Source of the DNA: Nesterenkonia salmonea
Lineage (GTDB): Bacteria; Actinomycetota; Actinomycetes; Actinomycetales; Micrococcaceae
Reading direction: 5' to 3'
DNA: 37,615 bases
NCBI RefSeq assembly: GCF_005771525.1
Contig: NZ_VAVZ01000037.1
Span: 1 to 37,615, forward strand
Shown here: positions 16,571 to 25,512 of the stretch, piece after piece
Layout of the letters: every line of letters begins with the position of its first letter
Numbering within the stretch: the first letter of the stretch is position 1
Position numbers and translations under genes: made by a program
Notes under the pieces: generated by a model
Databases searched by the model: none
Told to the model about the DNA's origin: nothing
The model's input: the letters and a program-made list of their open reading frames with translations, nothing else

Positions 16571-17551
16571 TCAGGGCGTTCCGCTCGCCAGCCGCGAGGC
16601 TAGTTCGTCGTTGGCGTGCAGCCACGCCTCCACCATGGACCGTCCGCCATGTCCTTGTGCTTCGTCAACAACGAGTCGACTGCGGGCCCAACGCCTGTGT
16701 GCCTGCCACGCGGTGACTAACGGTGCGCTGACGTCAAGGCGTCCATGGATCAGGACGCCAGGGATATCACGGAGTCGATCCATCCGCTCCAGAAGCGCCG
16801 GGTCACAAAATCCGTCATGAGCCCAATAGTGAGTCGTCAGCGTGACGAAGTGATGACGGTAATCCTCGTCGTTCCATCGTGAATCACGCCGTGAGCCACT
16901 CGACCCGAGAGAAATGTGAGCGTCCTCCCAGCGTGCCCATGCCAAAGACGCCGCATCGCGGAGGTCCCAGTCGGGATGCCGCATGAGCTGCCGGTACGCC
17001 TCCACAAGCCGTGTGGTTCCGCGCCGGTAACCGATACCCGCCTGCTCGGCATGGCCGGCAAACAGGTCCCACTCCTCGGGGTAGATAGCCCCCACGCCTT
17101 CGGTGATCCAGTCGATTTCAGCGCGTGAAGTGGTGGTGACCGCCATGGCGACTATGCCGAGGATTCGGGCCGGATGAGACTGGGCATATGCCATCGCAAG
17201 GGTAGATCCCCACGAGACGCCGTTGAGCACCCACTTGTCGATTCCACAATGTGTCCGGAGCTCCTCAAGATCAGCAATGAGTCGAGACGTGGTGTTGGCT
17301 TCCAGATTGTGCTGTGGATCGGCTGCGAGTGGGACCGACCTTCCGCACCCTCGCTGGTCAAGACCGATGATGCGAAAACGGTCGGGATCTGCCTTGGTGA
17401 CGTATCCACGCGTTCCTAAGCCGGCTCCTGGCCCGCCGTGCAGATACAGGAGCGGTATGCCGTCTGGTGAGCCGGACTCCTCCCAGTAAATGCCTTGCCC
17501 GTCACTCATAGAGAGTAACCCGGAGACCTTCGGAGGCGTCTTCTCATACAC
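16571..17551 (-). CDS. pip: Proline iminopeptidase-like alpha/beta hydrolase
   Basis: This 326-residue cytoplasmic hydrolase shows the oxyanion motif HGGPG (38-42), the DQRGCGRS block (65-72) diagnostic of the proline iminopeptidase family, and the nucleophile elbow GVSWGS (Ser113). The acid residue lies in LIHGRLDVSAP and the His in AQGHGG. Such enzymes release N-terminal proline from peptides. Two differences from the consensus are Val for the usual Gly in GGSWGS, and RLD for RYD, so the specificity may differ. Met15 (MSDGQG) is an alternative start. It may be co-transcribed with the NmrA-like gene. Confidence 0.88.
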   Translation of the reverse strand: MYEKTPPKVSGLLSMSDGQGIYWEESGSPDGIPLLYLHGGPGAGLGTRGYVTKADPDRFRIIGLDQRGCGRSVPLAADPQHNLEANTTSRLIADLEELRTHCGIDKWVLNGVSWGSTLAMAYAQSHPARILGIVAMAVTTTSRAEIDWITEGVGAIYPEEWDLFAGHAEQAGIGYRRGTTRLVEAYRQLMRHPDWDLRDAASLAWARWEDAHISLGSSGSRRDSRWNDEDYRHHFVTLTTHYWAHDGFCDPALLERMDRLRDIPGVLIHGRLDVSAPLVTAWQAHRRWARSRLVVDEAQGHGGRSMVEAWLHANDELASRLASGTP

Positions 17552-17647
17552 CCCATCATGCTAGTGGGTGAACCGAGCTGGATATGCACGACGTTGTTCG
17601 GTGGCCCGCTAAGGCCCGCGCGGTATCGCGGAGGCAGGATCATGGGC

Positions 17648-17695
17648 AAAAAAGTGACCCCGCCTGGGGGCATATGCCCTTGTCAGACGGGGTCA
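17648..17695 (-). terminator. Terminator after tRNA-Ser
   Basis: On the minus strand TGACCCCG (complement of 17688-17695) pairs with CGGGGTCA (complement of 17655-17662), followed by six T residues (17648-17653). The palindrome GGGCATATGCCC (17668-17679) makes an inner hairpin. It ends six bases past the encoded CCA of the tRNA. The outer arms resemble those of the inverted repeat near 34.8 kb. Confidence 0.8.
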
Positions 17696-17700
17696 ATGTG

Positions 17701-17792
17701 TGGCGGAGGCGGGGGGATTTGAACCCCCGATCCCCGGTTAAGGGGATCCTTCATTAGCAGTGAAGTCCGTTCGGCCGCTCCGGCACGCCTCC
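17701..17792 (-). tRNA. tRNA-Ser (anticodon GCT)
   Basis: The 5' arm GGAGGCG pairs with CGCCTCC. The anticodon stem-loop CTTCA-CTGCTAA-TGAAG gives anticodon GCT, reading AGC/AGU. A long variable arm (GATCCCC-TTAA-CCGGGGATC region) and the T arm GGGGG-TTCAAAT-CCCCC follow, as in class II serine tRNAs. The discriminator base is G and CCA is encoded. A terminator follows directly. Confidence 0.97.
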
Positions 17793-17892
17793 TGGGCGCG
17801 TCAGGTGCGAAGTTCGCTCATGACGCGACTCCCTAGGTTAGCGGCCAAGTCCACGCAGAGCAAAAGTAGCCGCTCCAGCAGCACCCGGTAAT

Positions 17893-19710
17893 GTGGAGTC
17901 AGTGAGTAATCAGCACGAGTACGTGATCGCGGTGGTAGGAGCGGGACCACGGGGCACCTCATTCCTCGAACGTCTCCTGGCCCATGTGGAGCGTTGCAGC
18001 CCCGGGCAGCGGCGCAAGCTCAGGGTCCTCGTGTTCGACCCCGCGCCCCACGGCTCCGGCCGGGTATGGGCCCCCCAGCAGTCACCGCTGTACCTCATGA
18101 ATACTCCCGCGTCTTTCCCCACCGCAGCGCCCTCCGGGGGCACCCGGCGGAGCCTGCCGGCGTCGTCGTGTTCCATCAGCTTCCTGGAATTCTGCGCCTC
18201 AGCTGGTTTCGATGACGACGCCGCCTCCTACCCGACCCGCAGCCAATACGGCACGTACCTGGCCTGGCTCAACAAAGAGGCCTCAGCGCACTTGCGCGGC
18301 CGCGGGGTATCGGTTGAGCACATCGCGGAGGAAGTGACCGGCCTGGTGCCGCACAACGACCAATATCTGGTCGAAACCGCCCACGCCGGGCGCACTGCCG
18401 ATGCCGTGGTTCTGGCCATCGGACACTTAGAGGCCGACCTTGCCGCAGGCCCGGCCCACCTCGCCGCGGAAGCCGAACAGCATGGCCTGCACTACCAAGG
18501 ACCTGCCATCCCGACCACGGTGGACTACCGGCTGTTTGGACCAGGTGAGAACGTGTTGGTCCGCGGACTCGGACTGAACTTCTTTGACCTGATGATCCAG
18601 GTGACCGCTGGACGTGGAGGGCAGTTCCGACTGAACCAGGATCCGGCCCCGGGGCAGCGCTACACCTACGAACCCTCCGGAAAAGAACCACACCTGATCG
18701 CAGGTTCCCGGCGTGGCACCCCCTACCGGGCAAAGACACTCGCACCAGGGTTCGTCCCAGGGGGGATCCGCCTACAGCACCTGACCCCGCAGGCGATCAA
18801 CACGCTCATCACCAACCACCATCAGCTGGACTTCACCACCCACCTCTGGCCACTGATCGAGCAGGATGTCCAAGAGACATATACCCAGTACGGCGGATCC
18901 GGAGTTTTCGACGTCATTGCCTTCGCCAAACCTTTTCAGCACCAGAGCTGGGCCTCCCCTCAGGAATACCAACACACACTGATCCAGTGGCTTGAAGACG
19001 ACGCCGCCTCCTCCGCAGCAGGGACCGGCTCGCCGGAGAAGATGGCCACCAACGCCCTCCATGCCGCCCGGCTTGAGATCAAAAAGCTGGTCGCAGAGCA
19101 GAGCATCCGGCAGAGTTCACTCCTGCGTGATGTTGAAGGCTGGTTCGAGCCACTGGTGGAAGGGCTCGCATCCGGCCCCCCACTGCAAAGGATCGAGGAA
19201 GTGGCCGCACTTGCACGAGCCGGCATCGTGGAGTTCTTGGGCCCAGAACCGGTCTACGGGGTCGACACCACCCAGGGAGCCTTCATCGCTGACTCCGCCG
19301 CAGTTCACGGTGCCCGTTACACCGCTGAGCACATGATCGAGGCCATGATGCCGCCGAACCGCGTCAGCCAGGCGAAGTCGCCCTTAGTGCGGGGAATGCT
19401 CGCTCAAGGCCTTGCCACCCCAGCAGTGATCGAGTCCGGAGGCCAAGCCCATGTGCACCGAGGCTTCAACGTCACCGCACAACCGCACCGCCTGATCCAC
19501 GCCGACAGAACTGCAGGCCAGATCTACGTCCTAGGGCTGCAACTGTCCTCCGTCCAGTGGGGGACAGCTATTGCAGCCGAAGCCGGCGGCGACACCCGAG
19601 GATCCGCCCGATCATTGACCGATGCCGACGCCGCAGCGGCCGAGATCACCTCAGCTGCCGCCCAAGGCCAGCACCTTCCCAGCGTTCAAAATGCCGCGCG
19701 GGTCCAATGA
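17893..19710 (+). CDS. FAD/NAD(P)-binding protein
   Basis: This 605-residue protein has an N-terminal dinucleotide-binding loop VVGAGPRGTSFLERLL (GAGPRG at 16-21) and a second conserved block, APHGSGRVWAPQQSPLYLMNTPA. That is the hallmark of the FAD-NAD(P)-binding family found in actinobacteria (NAD_binding_9). The ADAVVLAIGH strand near residue 174 is the usual ATG-like motif of flavoprotein reductases. The C-terminal part is rich in Glu, His and Ala and ends with QLSSVQWGTAIAAEAGGDTRGSARSL. Function is not established in the family. The final 60 bases overlap the convergent GlcD-like gene. The ATG is chosen as first in frame; the ribosome binding site is weak. Confidence 0.85.
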   Translation: MESVSNQHEYVIAVVGAGPRGTSFLERLLAHVERCSPGQRRKLRVLVFDPAPHGSGRVWAPQQSPLYLMNTPASFPTAAPSGGTRRSLPASSCSISFLEFCASAGFDDDAASYPTRSQYGTYLAWLNKEASAHLRGRGVSVEHIAEEVTGLVPHNDQYLVETAHAGRTADAVVLAIGHLEADLAAGPAHLAAEAEQHGLHYQGPAIPTTVDYRLFGPGENVLVRGLGLNFFDLMIQVTAGRGGQFRLNQDPAPGQRYTYEPSGKEPHLIAGSRRGTPYRAKTLAPGFVPGGIRLQHLTPQAINTLITNHHQLDFTTHLWPLIEQDVQETYTQYGGSGVFDVIAFAKPFQHQSWASPQEYQHTLIQWLEDDAASSAAGTGSPEKMATNALHAARLEIKKLVAEQSIRQSSLLRDVEGWFEPLVEGLASGPPLQRIEEVAALARAGIVEFLGPEPVYGVDTTQGAFIADSAAVHGARYTAEHMIEAMMPPNRVSQAKSPLVRGMLAQGLATPAVIESGGQAHVHRGFNVTAQPHRLIHADRTAGQIYVLGLQLSSVQWGTAIAAEAGGDTRGSARSLTDADAAAAEITSAAAQGQHLPSVQNAARVQ

Positions 19711-21051
19711 CGCCTTGATGCTGCGCATTGTCTCCAGAGCGGATTCATGTTCCTTAGCCATCGCACCCACCTTGCCGATCCCCACCCCGTGCTCGCCGGT
19801 GCAGGTACCACCAACAGCCAAGGCCCGGTCCAACAACCGCGCATTCAGCTGATGCGCCTTCGACTCAGCTTCCGCGTCACCTGGCGGCAGCAGGATCGCC
19901 AGGTGAAAGTTGCCGTCACCCACATGGCCCACAATCGGCGCGACCAGCCCGGTGGAATTAAGGTCCTCCTTGGTGGCGAGGATGCACTCGGGCAGCTTTG
20001 AGATCGGCACGCACACATCGGTGGTCAATGGCGCTGACCCAGGGATGAGCGCCAAAGCCGCCGGCAGCGCATCATGGCGTGCCTGCCACAGCCTGCCAGC
20101 TTCCCCAGGGTCCGTAGTGGAGGCGTGCTCGGCGGCGTCGTACTGCTCAGCCAGCTCCGCGAAACGGGCATACTGGCTTTCCACCTCCGAGGGGCCTCCG
20201 ACGAACTCCACCATGAGAGTTTCACTGACCGGCGCGCTGTAGCCGGTGTACCGGGCCAGCGCGTCAACAGTGACCCGATCCAGCAGCTCCACGCGGGTCA
20301 CACGGAGGGAAGACCGGAGAGCCTTGACCACCAGGTCAACCGCCTGCTGCAACGACGGCAGTGACCAGACGCCCATCCGCGCAGCCTCCGGAATCGGATG
20401 CAGAGTGAGAGTCACCTCAGTGATCACTCCCAAGGTGCCCTCAGAGCCCACGAACAGATGCGTGAGGTCATAACCGGAAGAGCTCTTCTTGGTAGTGGAG
20501 CCAGTCCTGATGATCGAACCGTCAGCCAGCACCACCGTCAGCGCCAGGACGTTCTCCTTCAGCGTTCCGTAGTGCACAGCAGTGGTGCCACTGGCCGATG
20601 TCGCCGCCATCCCACCCACACTCGCGTCAACCCCAGGGCCGGCCGCGAACTGCAGGTGGTGCTCCTTCAGCGCGTCATTGAGCTCAGACTTCATCACCCC
20701 TGCCTCCACGTTGGCGTAGAGATCATCGGCAGCAACATTCAGAATCCGATTCATGGCCGAAACGTCCAAGCAGATGCTCCCAGCGGTGGTGTTGGAACCC
20801 CCTTCCAACCCCGTGCCTGAACCGCGCGGAACCACCGGTGTGTGGTGCTGGTGACAGATGCGCAGCGCCTGGGAGACATCGTGCGTACTTGTTGCCTGCA
20901 CCACAGCCAACGGCTGCTCCCAGGAGTGGTAAGACCGGTCATGTGCCCTAGAATCCAAGAGCTCAGGCTCGGTGGAGACCTTGGAGCCCAGCGCCGCGAT
21001 CAGGTCATGCACCACGGGGGAGACGGAGGTGTTCTTCAGCGGAGCGGTCAT
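19651..21051 (-). CDS. FAD-binding oxidase/dehydrogenase, GlcD/D-lactate dehydrogenase type
   Basis: This 466-residue flavoenzyme has the PCMH-type FAD-binding motif PRGSGTGLEGG (75-85), AGPGVDASVGGMAATSASGTTAVHYGT, and the oxidase C-terminal block with GHVGDGNFH, CTGEHGVGIGK and the terminal NAGKVLAL. These features are those of GlcD, D-lactate and D-2-hydroxyglutarate dehydrogenases, which oxidise a 2-hydroxy acid and pass electrons to an acceptor. The exact substrate cannot be read from sequence. It follows the thioesterase-like gene by 31 bases on the same strand, so the two probably form an operon. The 3' end overlaps the convergent gene by 60 bases. Confidence 0.92.
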   Translation of the reverse strand: MTAPLKNTSVSPVVHDLIAALGSKVSTEPELLDSRAHDRSYHSWEQPLAVVQATSTHDVSQALRICHQHHTPVVPRGSGTGLEGGSNTTAGSICLDVSAMNRILNVAADDLYANVEAGVMKSELNDALKEHHLQFAAGPGVDASVGGMAATSASGTTAVHYGTLKENVLALTVVLADGSIIRTGSTTKKSSSGYDLTHLFVGSEGTLGVITEVTLTLHPIPEAARMGVWSLPSLQQAVDLVVKALRSSLRVTRVELLDRVTVDALARYTGYSAPVSETLMVEFVGGPSEVESQYARFAELAEQYDAAEHASTTDPGEAGRLWQARHDALPAALALIPGSAPLTTDVCVPISKLPECILATKEDLNSTGLVAPIVGHVGDGNFHLAILLPPGDAEAESKAHQLNARLLDRALAVGGTCTGEHGVGIGKVGAMAKEHESALETMRSIKASLDPRGILNAGKVLALGGS

Positions 21052-21082
21052 CAGTGCCTATTTCTTCATGTGTGTTGCCGGA

Positions 21083-21874
21083 TCAGGATGCCGAAGGCAT
21101 ACGCCGAATGGTCAGGGACTGCGTCAATACTCCCACCGGGCCATTAGAATCGTGCAGAAAGCTGTGCGTCAGACCCACACCGCGGGGACCGGTCGAGGCG
21201 GTGACATCAAGCCCCACCCATTCGCCCCGGGGTTGGCGGAAGAAAGAAACGGTCGAATCCACATTGGGGTAGACGGTGGTTTGGGGGTCCAAAGTGGAAG
21301 CGAGCCCGTTGGCTACGTCGATCAGCCCCACATAGCGGGCAAAGTCACTGCTGCGCTCGCCGTCGACCAGGGGTAGTCCCGTGCGCAGCCACGCCTGGGC
21401 TCTGCCGGGACCCAGGAAACGACGACGCCCTTCGAGTGAGGCGATGAACTCACCGGGCCAGACCTTGGCTGCGTCCCAGGGCTCAAGCTCCTCCAGGCCG
21501 GGAAAGTTCTCCTGTGGAATGTGCTCAATATCCTCCGTGGGGGAGTCCATCAGCGACCAGGCCCGCAGCACCGCGATGGTCCGGTCAGCGTGGGTCATGG
21601 TGACCTCGCTCAGCTCAATGGTGCGTCCAGCCCGGGGCGTATCAACGGAGACCTCCACTTCACCAATCGGCACGGTGCCATAGATGTCGAAGCTCAGCCT
21701 CGTGATGCTCAGCGCATGATCTGCACCGCGATGCCGCTGGAGAACATGCGTCATGAGCCCCATAGGCGGAGCGATGTGCTGCTGCCGGGGATCCCACGCG
21801 CCAGCAGTCGCCTGAGTCGCACGATAGTGGCCATTTCCCAAGGCGGTGAAATAGGCCGTCGGCATCGAGTTCAT
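21083..21874 (-). CDS. Acyl-CoA thioesterase-like (TesB-type hotdog) protein
   Basis: This 263-residue protein reads TAYFTALGNGHYRATQATAGAWDPRQQHIAPPMGLMTHVLQRH, a first hotdog unit, and RLSFDIYGTVPIGEVEVSVDTPRAGRTIELSEVTMTHADR. It ends with the second unit TVSFFRQPRGEWVGLDVTASTGPRGVGLTHSFLHDSNGPVGVLTQSL. This is the double-hotdog acyl-CoA thioesterase layout, which would hydrolyse or bind acyl- or aryl-CoA. The ATG at 21874 follows a G-rich stretch (GGGGGC) and gives the right N-terminus; a 16-codon extension upstream is less likely. A TetR-type operator lies about 70 bases upstream, in the region shared with the symporter gene. Confidence 0.82.
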   Translation of the reverse strand: MNSMPTAYFTALGNGHYRATQATAGAWDPRQQHIAPPMGLMTHVLQRHRGADHALSITRLSFDIYGTVPIGEVEVSVDTPRAGRTIELSEVTMTHADRTIAVLRAWSLMDSPTEDIEHIPQENFPGLEELEPWDAAKVWPGEFIASLEGRRRFLGPGRAQAWLRTGLPLVDGERSSDFARYVGLIDVANGLASTLDPQTTVYPNVDSTVSFFRQPRGEWVGLDVTASTGPRGVGLTHSFLHDSNGPVGVLTQSLTIRRMPSAS

Positions 21875-21944
21875 GGTCAAAAAGCCCCCAACTGGGTCTC
21901 TAATGTGCTGAATCACCACCAAAGTATCAGCAGCAAATGCATTT

Positions 21945-21966
21945 ACCTACCGATTGGTCGGTAAGT
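21945..21966. promoter_or_regulatory. 22-bp TetR-type operator, PaaR-like
   Basis: The sequence is ACCTACCGA then TTGG then TCGGTAAGT. TACCGA (21948-21953) and TCGGTA (21958-21963) are a perfect inverted repeat with four bases between, extended by outer AC and GT pairs. From memory, this is close to the 22-bp consensus of the TetR-family phenylacetate repressor PaaR of Corynebacterium (ACTnACCG ... CGGTnAGT). It sits between divergent genes, so it could control both the thioesterase/oxidase unit and the symporter/ABC unit. No TetR gene lies in the window. Confidence 0.65.
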
Positions 21967-22071
21967 CTGCTACAGTTTTCGCCAGTGACTTGAATCACAT
22001 GACCAACTGGTGTTGTGAATCAGCATTCGAGTCACGCGCATCCCGCACCAACAGGCTCCAACGGAGGCATG

Positions 22072-23442
22072 ATGACCCAACAGGCCTATCTCAGCAAAGA
22101 GGGCCACAGTGTGACCCGCGAGGAGAAAAGAGTCCTCGCCGGAACCCTGGTGGGTACCACGATCGAGTGGTACGACTTCTTCATCTACGCGCAGGCGGCC
22201 GGATTTGTCCTTGCTGTGCTCTACTTTGAGCCCCTCGGCGAGGAATCTGACACGCTCGCTCAGATCGTCGCATGGGCATCGGTCGGCATTTCCTTCCTCT
22301 TCCGTCCCTTAGGTGCAGTCCTGGCCGGCTGGCTCGGCGACCAGTTCGGGCGCAAACTCGTTCTGTTCATCACGCTCACAGGCATGGGAGGCGCAACTGT
22401 CCTCATCGGTTTGCTCCCGACCTACGCCGCCTGGGGACTTGCTGCCCCGATCCTGCTGGTCGTGCTGCGAATCGTCCAGGGTCTCTCCGCCGGAGGCGAA
22501 TGGGGAGGCGCAGCCCTCCTGGCTGTGGAGCACGCCCCTCGTCATAAGCGTGGTCTCTTCGGCATGTTCCCGCAGATCGGCGTCCCACTGGGCATGCTGC
22601 TGGCCACCGGATTCATGTTCGGGCTCAATGCCGTGCTCACTGAAGAGCAGTTCCTGGAATGGGGCTGGCGTGTGCCGTTCCTGTTCTCCTTCGTACTGAT
22701 CCTCGTCGCCTTCTTCATCCGGTGGAAGGTCGAGGAGTCCCCGGTCTTCAAGGAAATGAAGGAGCGCAAGAAGGAATCCTCCGCTCCACTGAAGGAACTG
22801 GTGACCACGCATAAGAAGTACACATTCCTGGCCGCGCTGATCTTCGCAGCCAACAACGCCGCCGGCTACCTGGTGATCGCATTCTTCGCCGCCTATGGTG
22901 CCTCCGAACTCGGCATGTCACGCACGGAGACACTGATCGCGTCGCTGATCGGCGGCGTCGGCTGGTTCATCTTCACCATGTTCGGAGGGTGGATCTCCGA
23001 CCGCATCGGACGGGTGCGGACATTCCAGATCGGCTACGCCATCATCATTGTCTGGGCTGTGCCTATGTGGTTCCTACTGGACACCGCATCGTTGCCGCTG
23101 TTCGCCCTGGCGATCTTCATTCTCACCATCGGGCTCGGCCCATCCTATGGTCCACAGTCGGCTCTCTACGCTGAGATGTTCCCCGTCTCGATCCGGTTCT
23201 CGGGAGTCTCTATCGGGTACGCACTGGGCTCGATCATCGGCGGTGCATTCGCTGCTACGATCGCTCAGGCGATACTGGACACCACCGGCCAGTCCTGGCT
23301 GATCGGGGTCTACATCGGTGGCCTTGCGGTGATGTCCTTCATCGCCGTCTCCATGGTCCCGAAGAACCTACAGGGCGTAAACCTGCAGGACGATGAAGAA
23401 CGCGAAGAGCTCCGGCTCACAGACAAGCAAAAAGTCCACTGA
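22072..23442 (+). CDS. MFS transporter, metabolite:H+ symporter (MHS) family
   Basis: This 456-residue inner-membrane protein has 12 hydrophobic segments. The MHS family signature is GTTIEWYDFFIYAQAAGFV in the first helix, RPLGAVLAGWLGDQFGRK in the loop 2-3 motif, and RIVQGLSAGGEWGGAALLAVEHAP in helix 4. The family imports organic acids and zwitterions such as shikimate, citrate, proline or betaine with protons. The substrate here is unknown; the adjacent aromatic catabolic operon suggests an aromatic acid. GGAGG at 22063-22067 serves either of two adjacent ATGs (22069 or 22072); the second gives better spacing. It is followed by an ABC transporter cassette on the same strand after 61 bases. 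Confidence 0.92.
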   Translation: MTQQAYLSKEGHSVTREEKRVLAGTLVGTTIEWYDFFIYAQAAGFVLAVLYFEPLGEESDTLAQIVAWASVGISFLFRPLGAVLAGWLGDQFGRKLVLFITLTGMGGATVLIGLLPTYAAWGLAAPILLVVLRIVQGLSAGGEWGGAALLAVEHAPRHKRGLFGMFPQIGVPLGMLLATGFMFGLNAVLTEEQFLEWGWRVPFLFSFVLILVAFFIRWKVEESPVFKEMKERKKESSAPLKELVTTHKKYTFLAALIFAANNAAGYLVIAFFAAYGASELGMSRTETLIASLIGGVGWFIFTMFGGWISDRIGRVRTFQIGYAIIIVWAVPMWFLLDTASLPLFALAIFILTIGLGPSYGPQSALYAEMFPVSIRFSGVSIGYALGSIIGGAFAATIAQAILDTTGQSWLIGVYIGGLAVMSFIAVSMVPKNLQGVNLQDDEEREELRLTDKQKVH

Positions 23443-23503
23443 TTCAGCACTACGCATCACCACTCAACGCACCACCCCACCCAGTCTCGAGGAGGAGACC
23501 ATT

Positions 23504-24568
23504 ATGACCAACACCCTAGCGCTGCGCGCAGCTGCCGCTGCGGCCACCGCGGCCCTGCTGCTGACAGCCTGCAATGCCGACGGCAACGGCGATGACGCCA
23601 GCAATGGAGAAGGTAACGGTGGAGACGCCGCGGAGAGCTACTCCATCGGTATCACCCAGATCGTCTCCCACCCCGCCCTGGACTCAGCAAGGGACGGATT
23701 CAAGAGCGCCTTTGACGACGCTGGCATCGATGTGGAGTGGGACGAGCAGAACGCACAGGGCGAGCAGGCTACGGCTTCGAACATCGCTGGCACATTCGCC
23801 ACCGCCGATCTGGACCTGGTGCATGCCATCGCGACCCCCACTTCACAGGCGGCAGCCCAGCAGATTACCGATGTTCCGATCGTTTTCTCTTCGGTCACCG
23901 ACCCTGAGGAAGCTGGACTGGTCGACTCATGGGAAGAGCCCGGCGGCAATATCACCGGCGCCTCGGACATGAACCCCGTCTCGGAGCAGCTGGAACTGCT
24001 CCAGGAGATCCTGCCCGATGCTGAAACTGTCGGTGTGGTCTACTCCTCGGGGGAGACGAACTCTCAGGTCCAGGTCGAGATGCTCCAGGAGGCCGCAGAA
24101 GAACTTGGCCTCGAGGTTCAAGAGGCCACCATTTCCGCCTCCTCAGAGGTGCAGCAGGGTGTGGAATCACTCGATGTGGATGCGATCTACGTCCCGACCG
24201 ACAACGCTGTGGTCTCAGCCCTGGAAGCTGTCATCCAGTATGGCCAGCAGAACGACGTCCCAATCATCGCGGCAGAAGCAGATTCCGTTGTCCGCGGCGC
24301 CGTTGCTACCTACGGCATTGACTATCAGCAGCTGGGATACCAGGCCGGGGAGATGGCGATCCGCATTCTCGTCGACGGAGAGGACCCGGCATCCATGGCA
24401 GTGGAGACGCAGACGGAGCTTGAACTGACCGTCAACCCGGACGCCGCTGAAGCCATGAACGTGGAGCTCCCGGAGGACGTCCTGGACCGCGCTGACGTTG
24501 TGGTCGGCGAAGACGTCGAAGCTGAGGACCCAGCTGACGCCGGCGAGGATGACGACGAAGACGAATGA
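23504..24568 (+). CDS. TrpX-type ABC transporter substrate-binding lipoprotein
   Basis: This 354-residue protein begins with a lipoprotein signal (lipobox LTAC, Cys23) after a strong GAGGAGGAG ribosome binding site. An acidic Gly/Asn/Asp linker follows to about residue 45. The body opens YSIGITQIVSHPALDSARDGFKSAF and continues with VPIVFSSVTDPEEAGLV ... NITGASD ... VGVVYSSGETNS, the signature of the ABC_sub_bind family, annotated as putative tryptophan/tyrosine transport. The C-terminus (after about 325) is an acidic tail ending in DEDDDEDE-like residues, unusual for the family and consistent with salt adaptation. The earlier in-frame start at 23393 lies inside the symporter gene and is rejected. 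The gene overlaps the permease gene by four bases (ATGA). Confidence 0.9.
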   Translation: MTNTLALRAAAAAATAALLLTACNADGNGDDASNGEGNGGDAAESYSIGITQIVSHPALDSARDGFKSAFDDAGIDVEWDEQNAQGEQATASNIAGTFATADLDLVHAIATPTSQAAAQQITDVPIVFSSVTDPEEAGLVDSWEEPGGNITGASDMNPVSEQLELLQEILPDAETVGVVYSSGETNSQVQVEMLQEAAEELGLEVQEATISASSEVQQGVESLDVDAIYVPTDNAVVSALEAVIQYGQQNDVPIIAAEADSVVRGAVATYGIDYQQLGYQAGEMAIRILVDGEDPASMAVETQTELELTVNPDAAEAMNVELPEDVLDRADVVVGEDVEAEDPADAGEDDDEDE

Positions 24569-25509
24569 TCACAGCGCTTGAATTAGGCCTGATCTACGCG
24601 ATCGTAGCCCTCGGGGTCTACCTCACCTTCCGGATCCTGAACTTTCCGGACCTGACGGTCGACGGTTCGTTCACCTCGGGGGCTGCGACTGCGGCCATCC
24701 TCATAGTCAACGGGGTCAACCCCTTCCTTGCCACCGGCGCCGCCTTCGTGGTCGGCGCTCTAGCCGGTCTGATCACCGGCTTGCTGCACACCAAGGGCAA
24801 TATCAACGGTCTGCTGGCAGGCATCCTGACCATGATCGGGCTCTACTCGATCAACCTCCGCATCATGGGTGGTGCAAACATCCCATTGCTGGGGGAGGAC
24901 ACCACGATCTCCCTGTTGCGGCAGTTCGCAGGCAGCGGCTGGACATCAGTCCTGGTCCTGGTAGCTGTGGCTTTGGTGTTCAAGATCATCCTCGACTGGT
25001 TCCTACACACTGATGCTGGACTGGCCCTGCAGGCCACCGGTGACAATGAACAGATGATCCGTTCGTTCGCCGTCTCCACTGACCGTATGAAGATCACCGG
25101 ACTCATGCTCTCTAATGGTCTGGTGGGACTCGCCGGTGCCGTGGTGGCCCAGCATCAAGGTTTCGCTGACATTGGTATGGGCATCGGTCTGATCCTGGTC
25201 GGTCTGGCCTCGGTCATCGTCGGCCAAGCAATCTTCGGTACCCGGGTGGTCATTCAAGCCACCATGGCCGTTGTCCTCGGCGCTGTCATCTACCGTCTGG
25301 CGATTCAGCTCGCACTCAACGCGGGACTGAACCCCAATGACATGAAGCTGATGTCCGCAATTCTGGTCATCGCCGCCCTGCTGCTTCCCCAGTGGGACGG
25401 GTTCCGTAAGTTCTCCGCCCGACGCAGGCGTGGACGTTCCGCACTCCACGCGGCAGCTGAGGCCACGTTGACCAAAGACGCGAACATCGACGGAAAGAAG
25501 GTCAGCTGA
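24565..25509 (+). CDS. TrpY-type ABC transporter permease
   Basis: This 314-residue membrane protein belongs to the branched-chain/ribose permease group (BPD_transp_2). It starts ITALELGLIYAIVALGVYLTFRILNFPDLTVDGSFTSGAATAA, the typical first two helices, and repeats hydrophobic segments to about residue 270. A cytoplasmic Arg-rich tail (RRRRGRSALHAAAEA) follows. Only one permease is present, so the channel is probably a homodimer, as in the TrpXYZ-type systems. It overlaps the binding-protein gene and is followed by the ATPase gene after three bases. Confidence 0.9.
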   Translation: MITALELGLIYAIVALGVYLTFRILNFPDLTVDGSFTSGAATAAILIVNGVNPFLATGAAFVVGALAGLITGLLHTKGNINGLLAGILTMIGLYSINLRIMGGANIPLLGEDTTISLLRQFAGSGWTSVLVLVAVALVFKIILDWFLHTDAGLALQATGDNEQMIRSFAVSTDRMKITGLMLSNGLVGLAGAVVAQHQGFADIGMGIGLILVGLASVIVGQAIFGTRVVIQATMAVVLGAVIYRLAIQLALNAGLNPNDMKLMSAILVIAALLLPQWDGFRKFSARRRRGRSALHAAAEATLTKDANIDGKKVS

Positions 25510-25512
25510 GCC

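Noticed and set aside
17701-17792. tRNA-Ser as an integration site of a mobile element
   Set aside because: No integrase and no direct repeat of the tRNA end is visible in the window.
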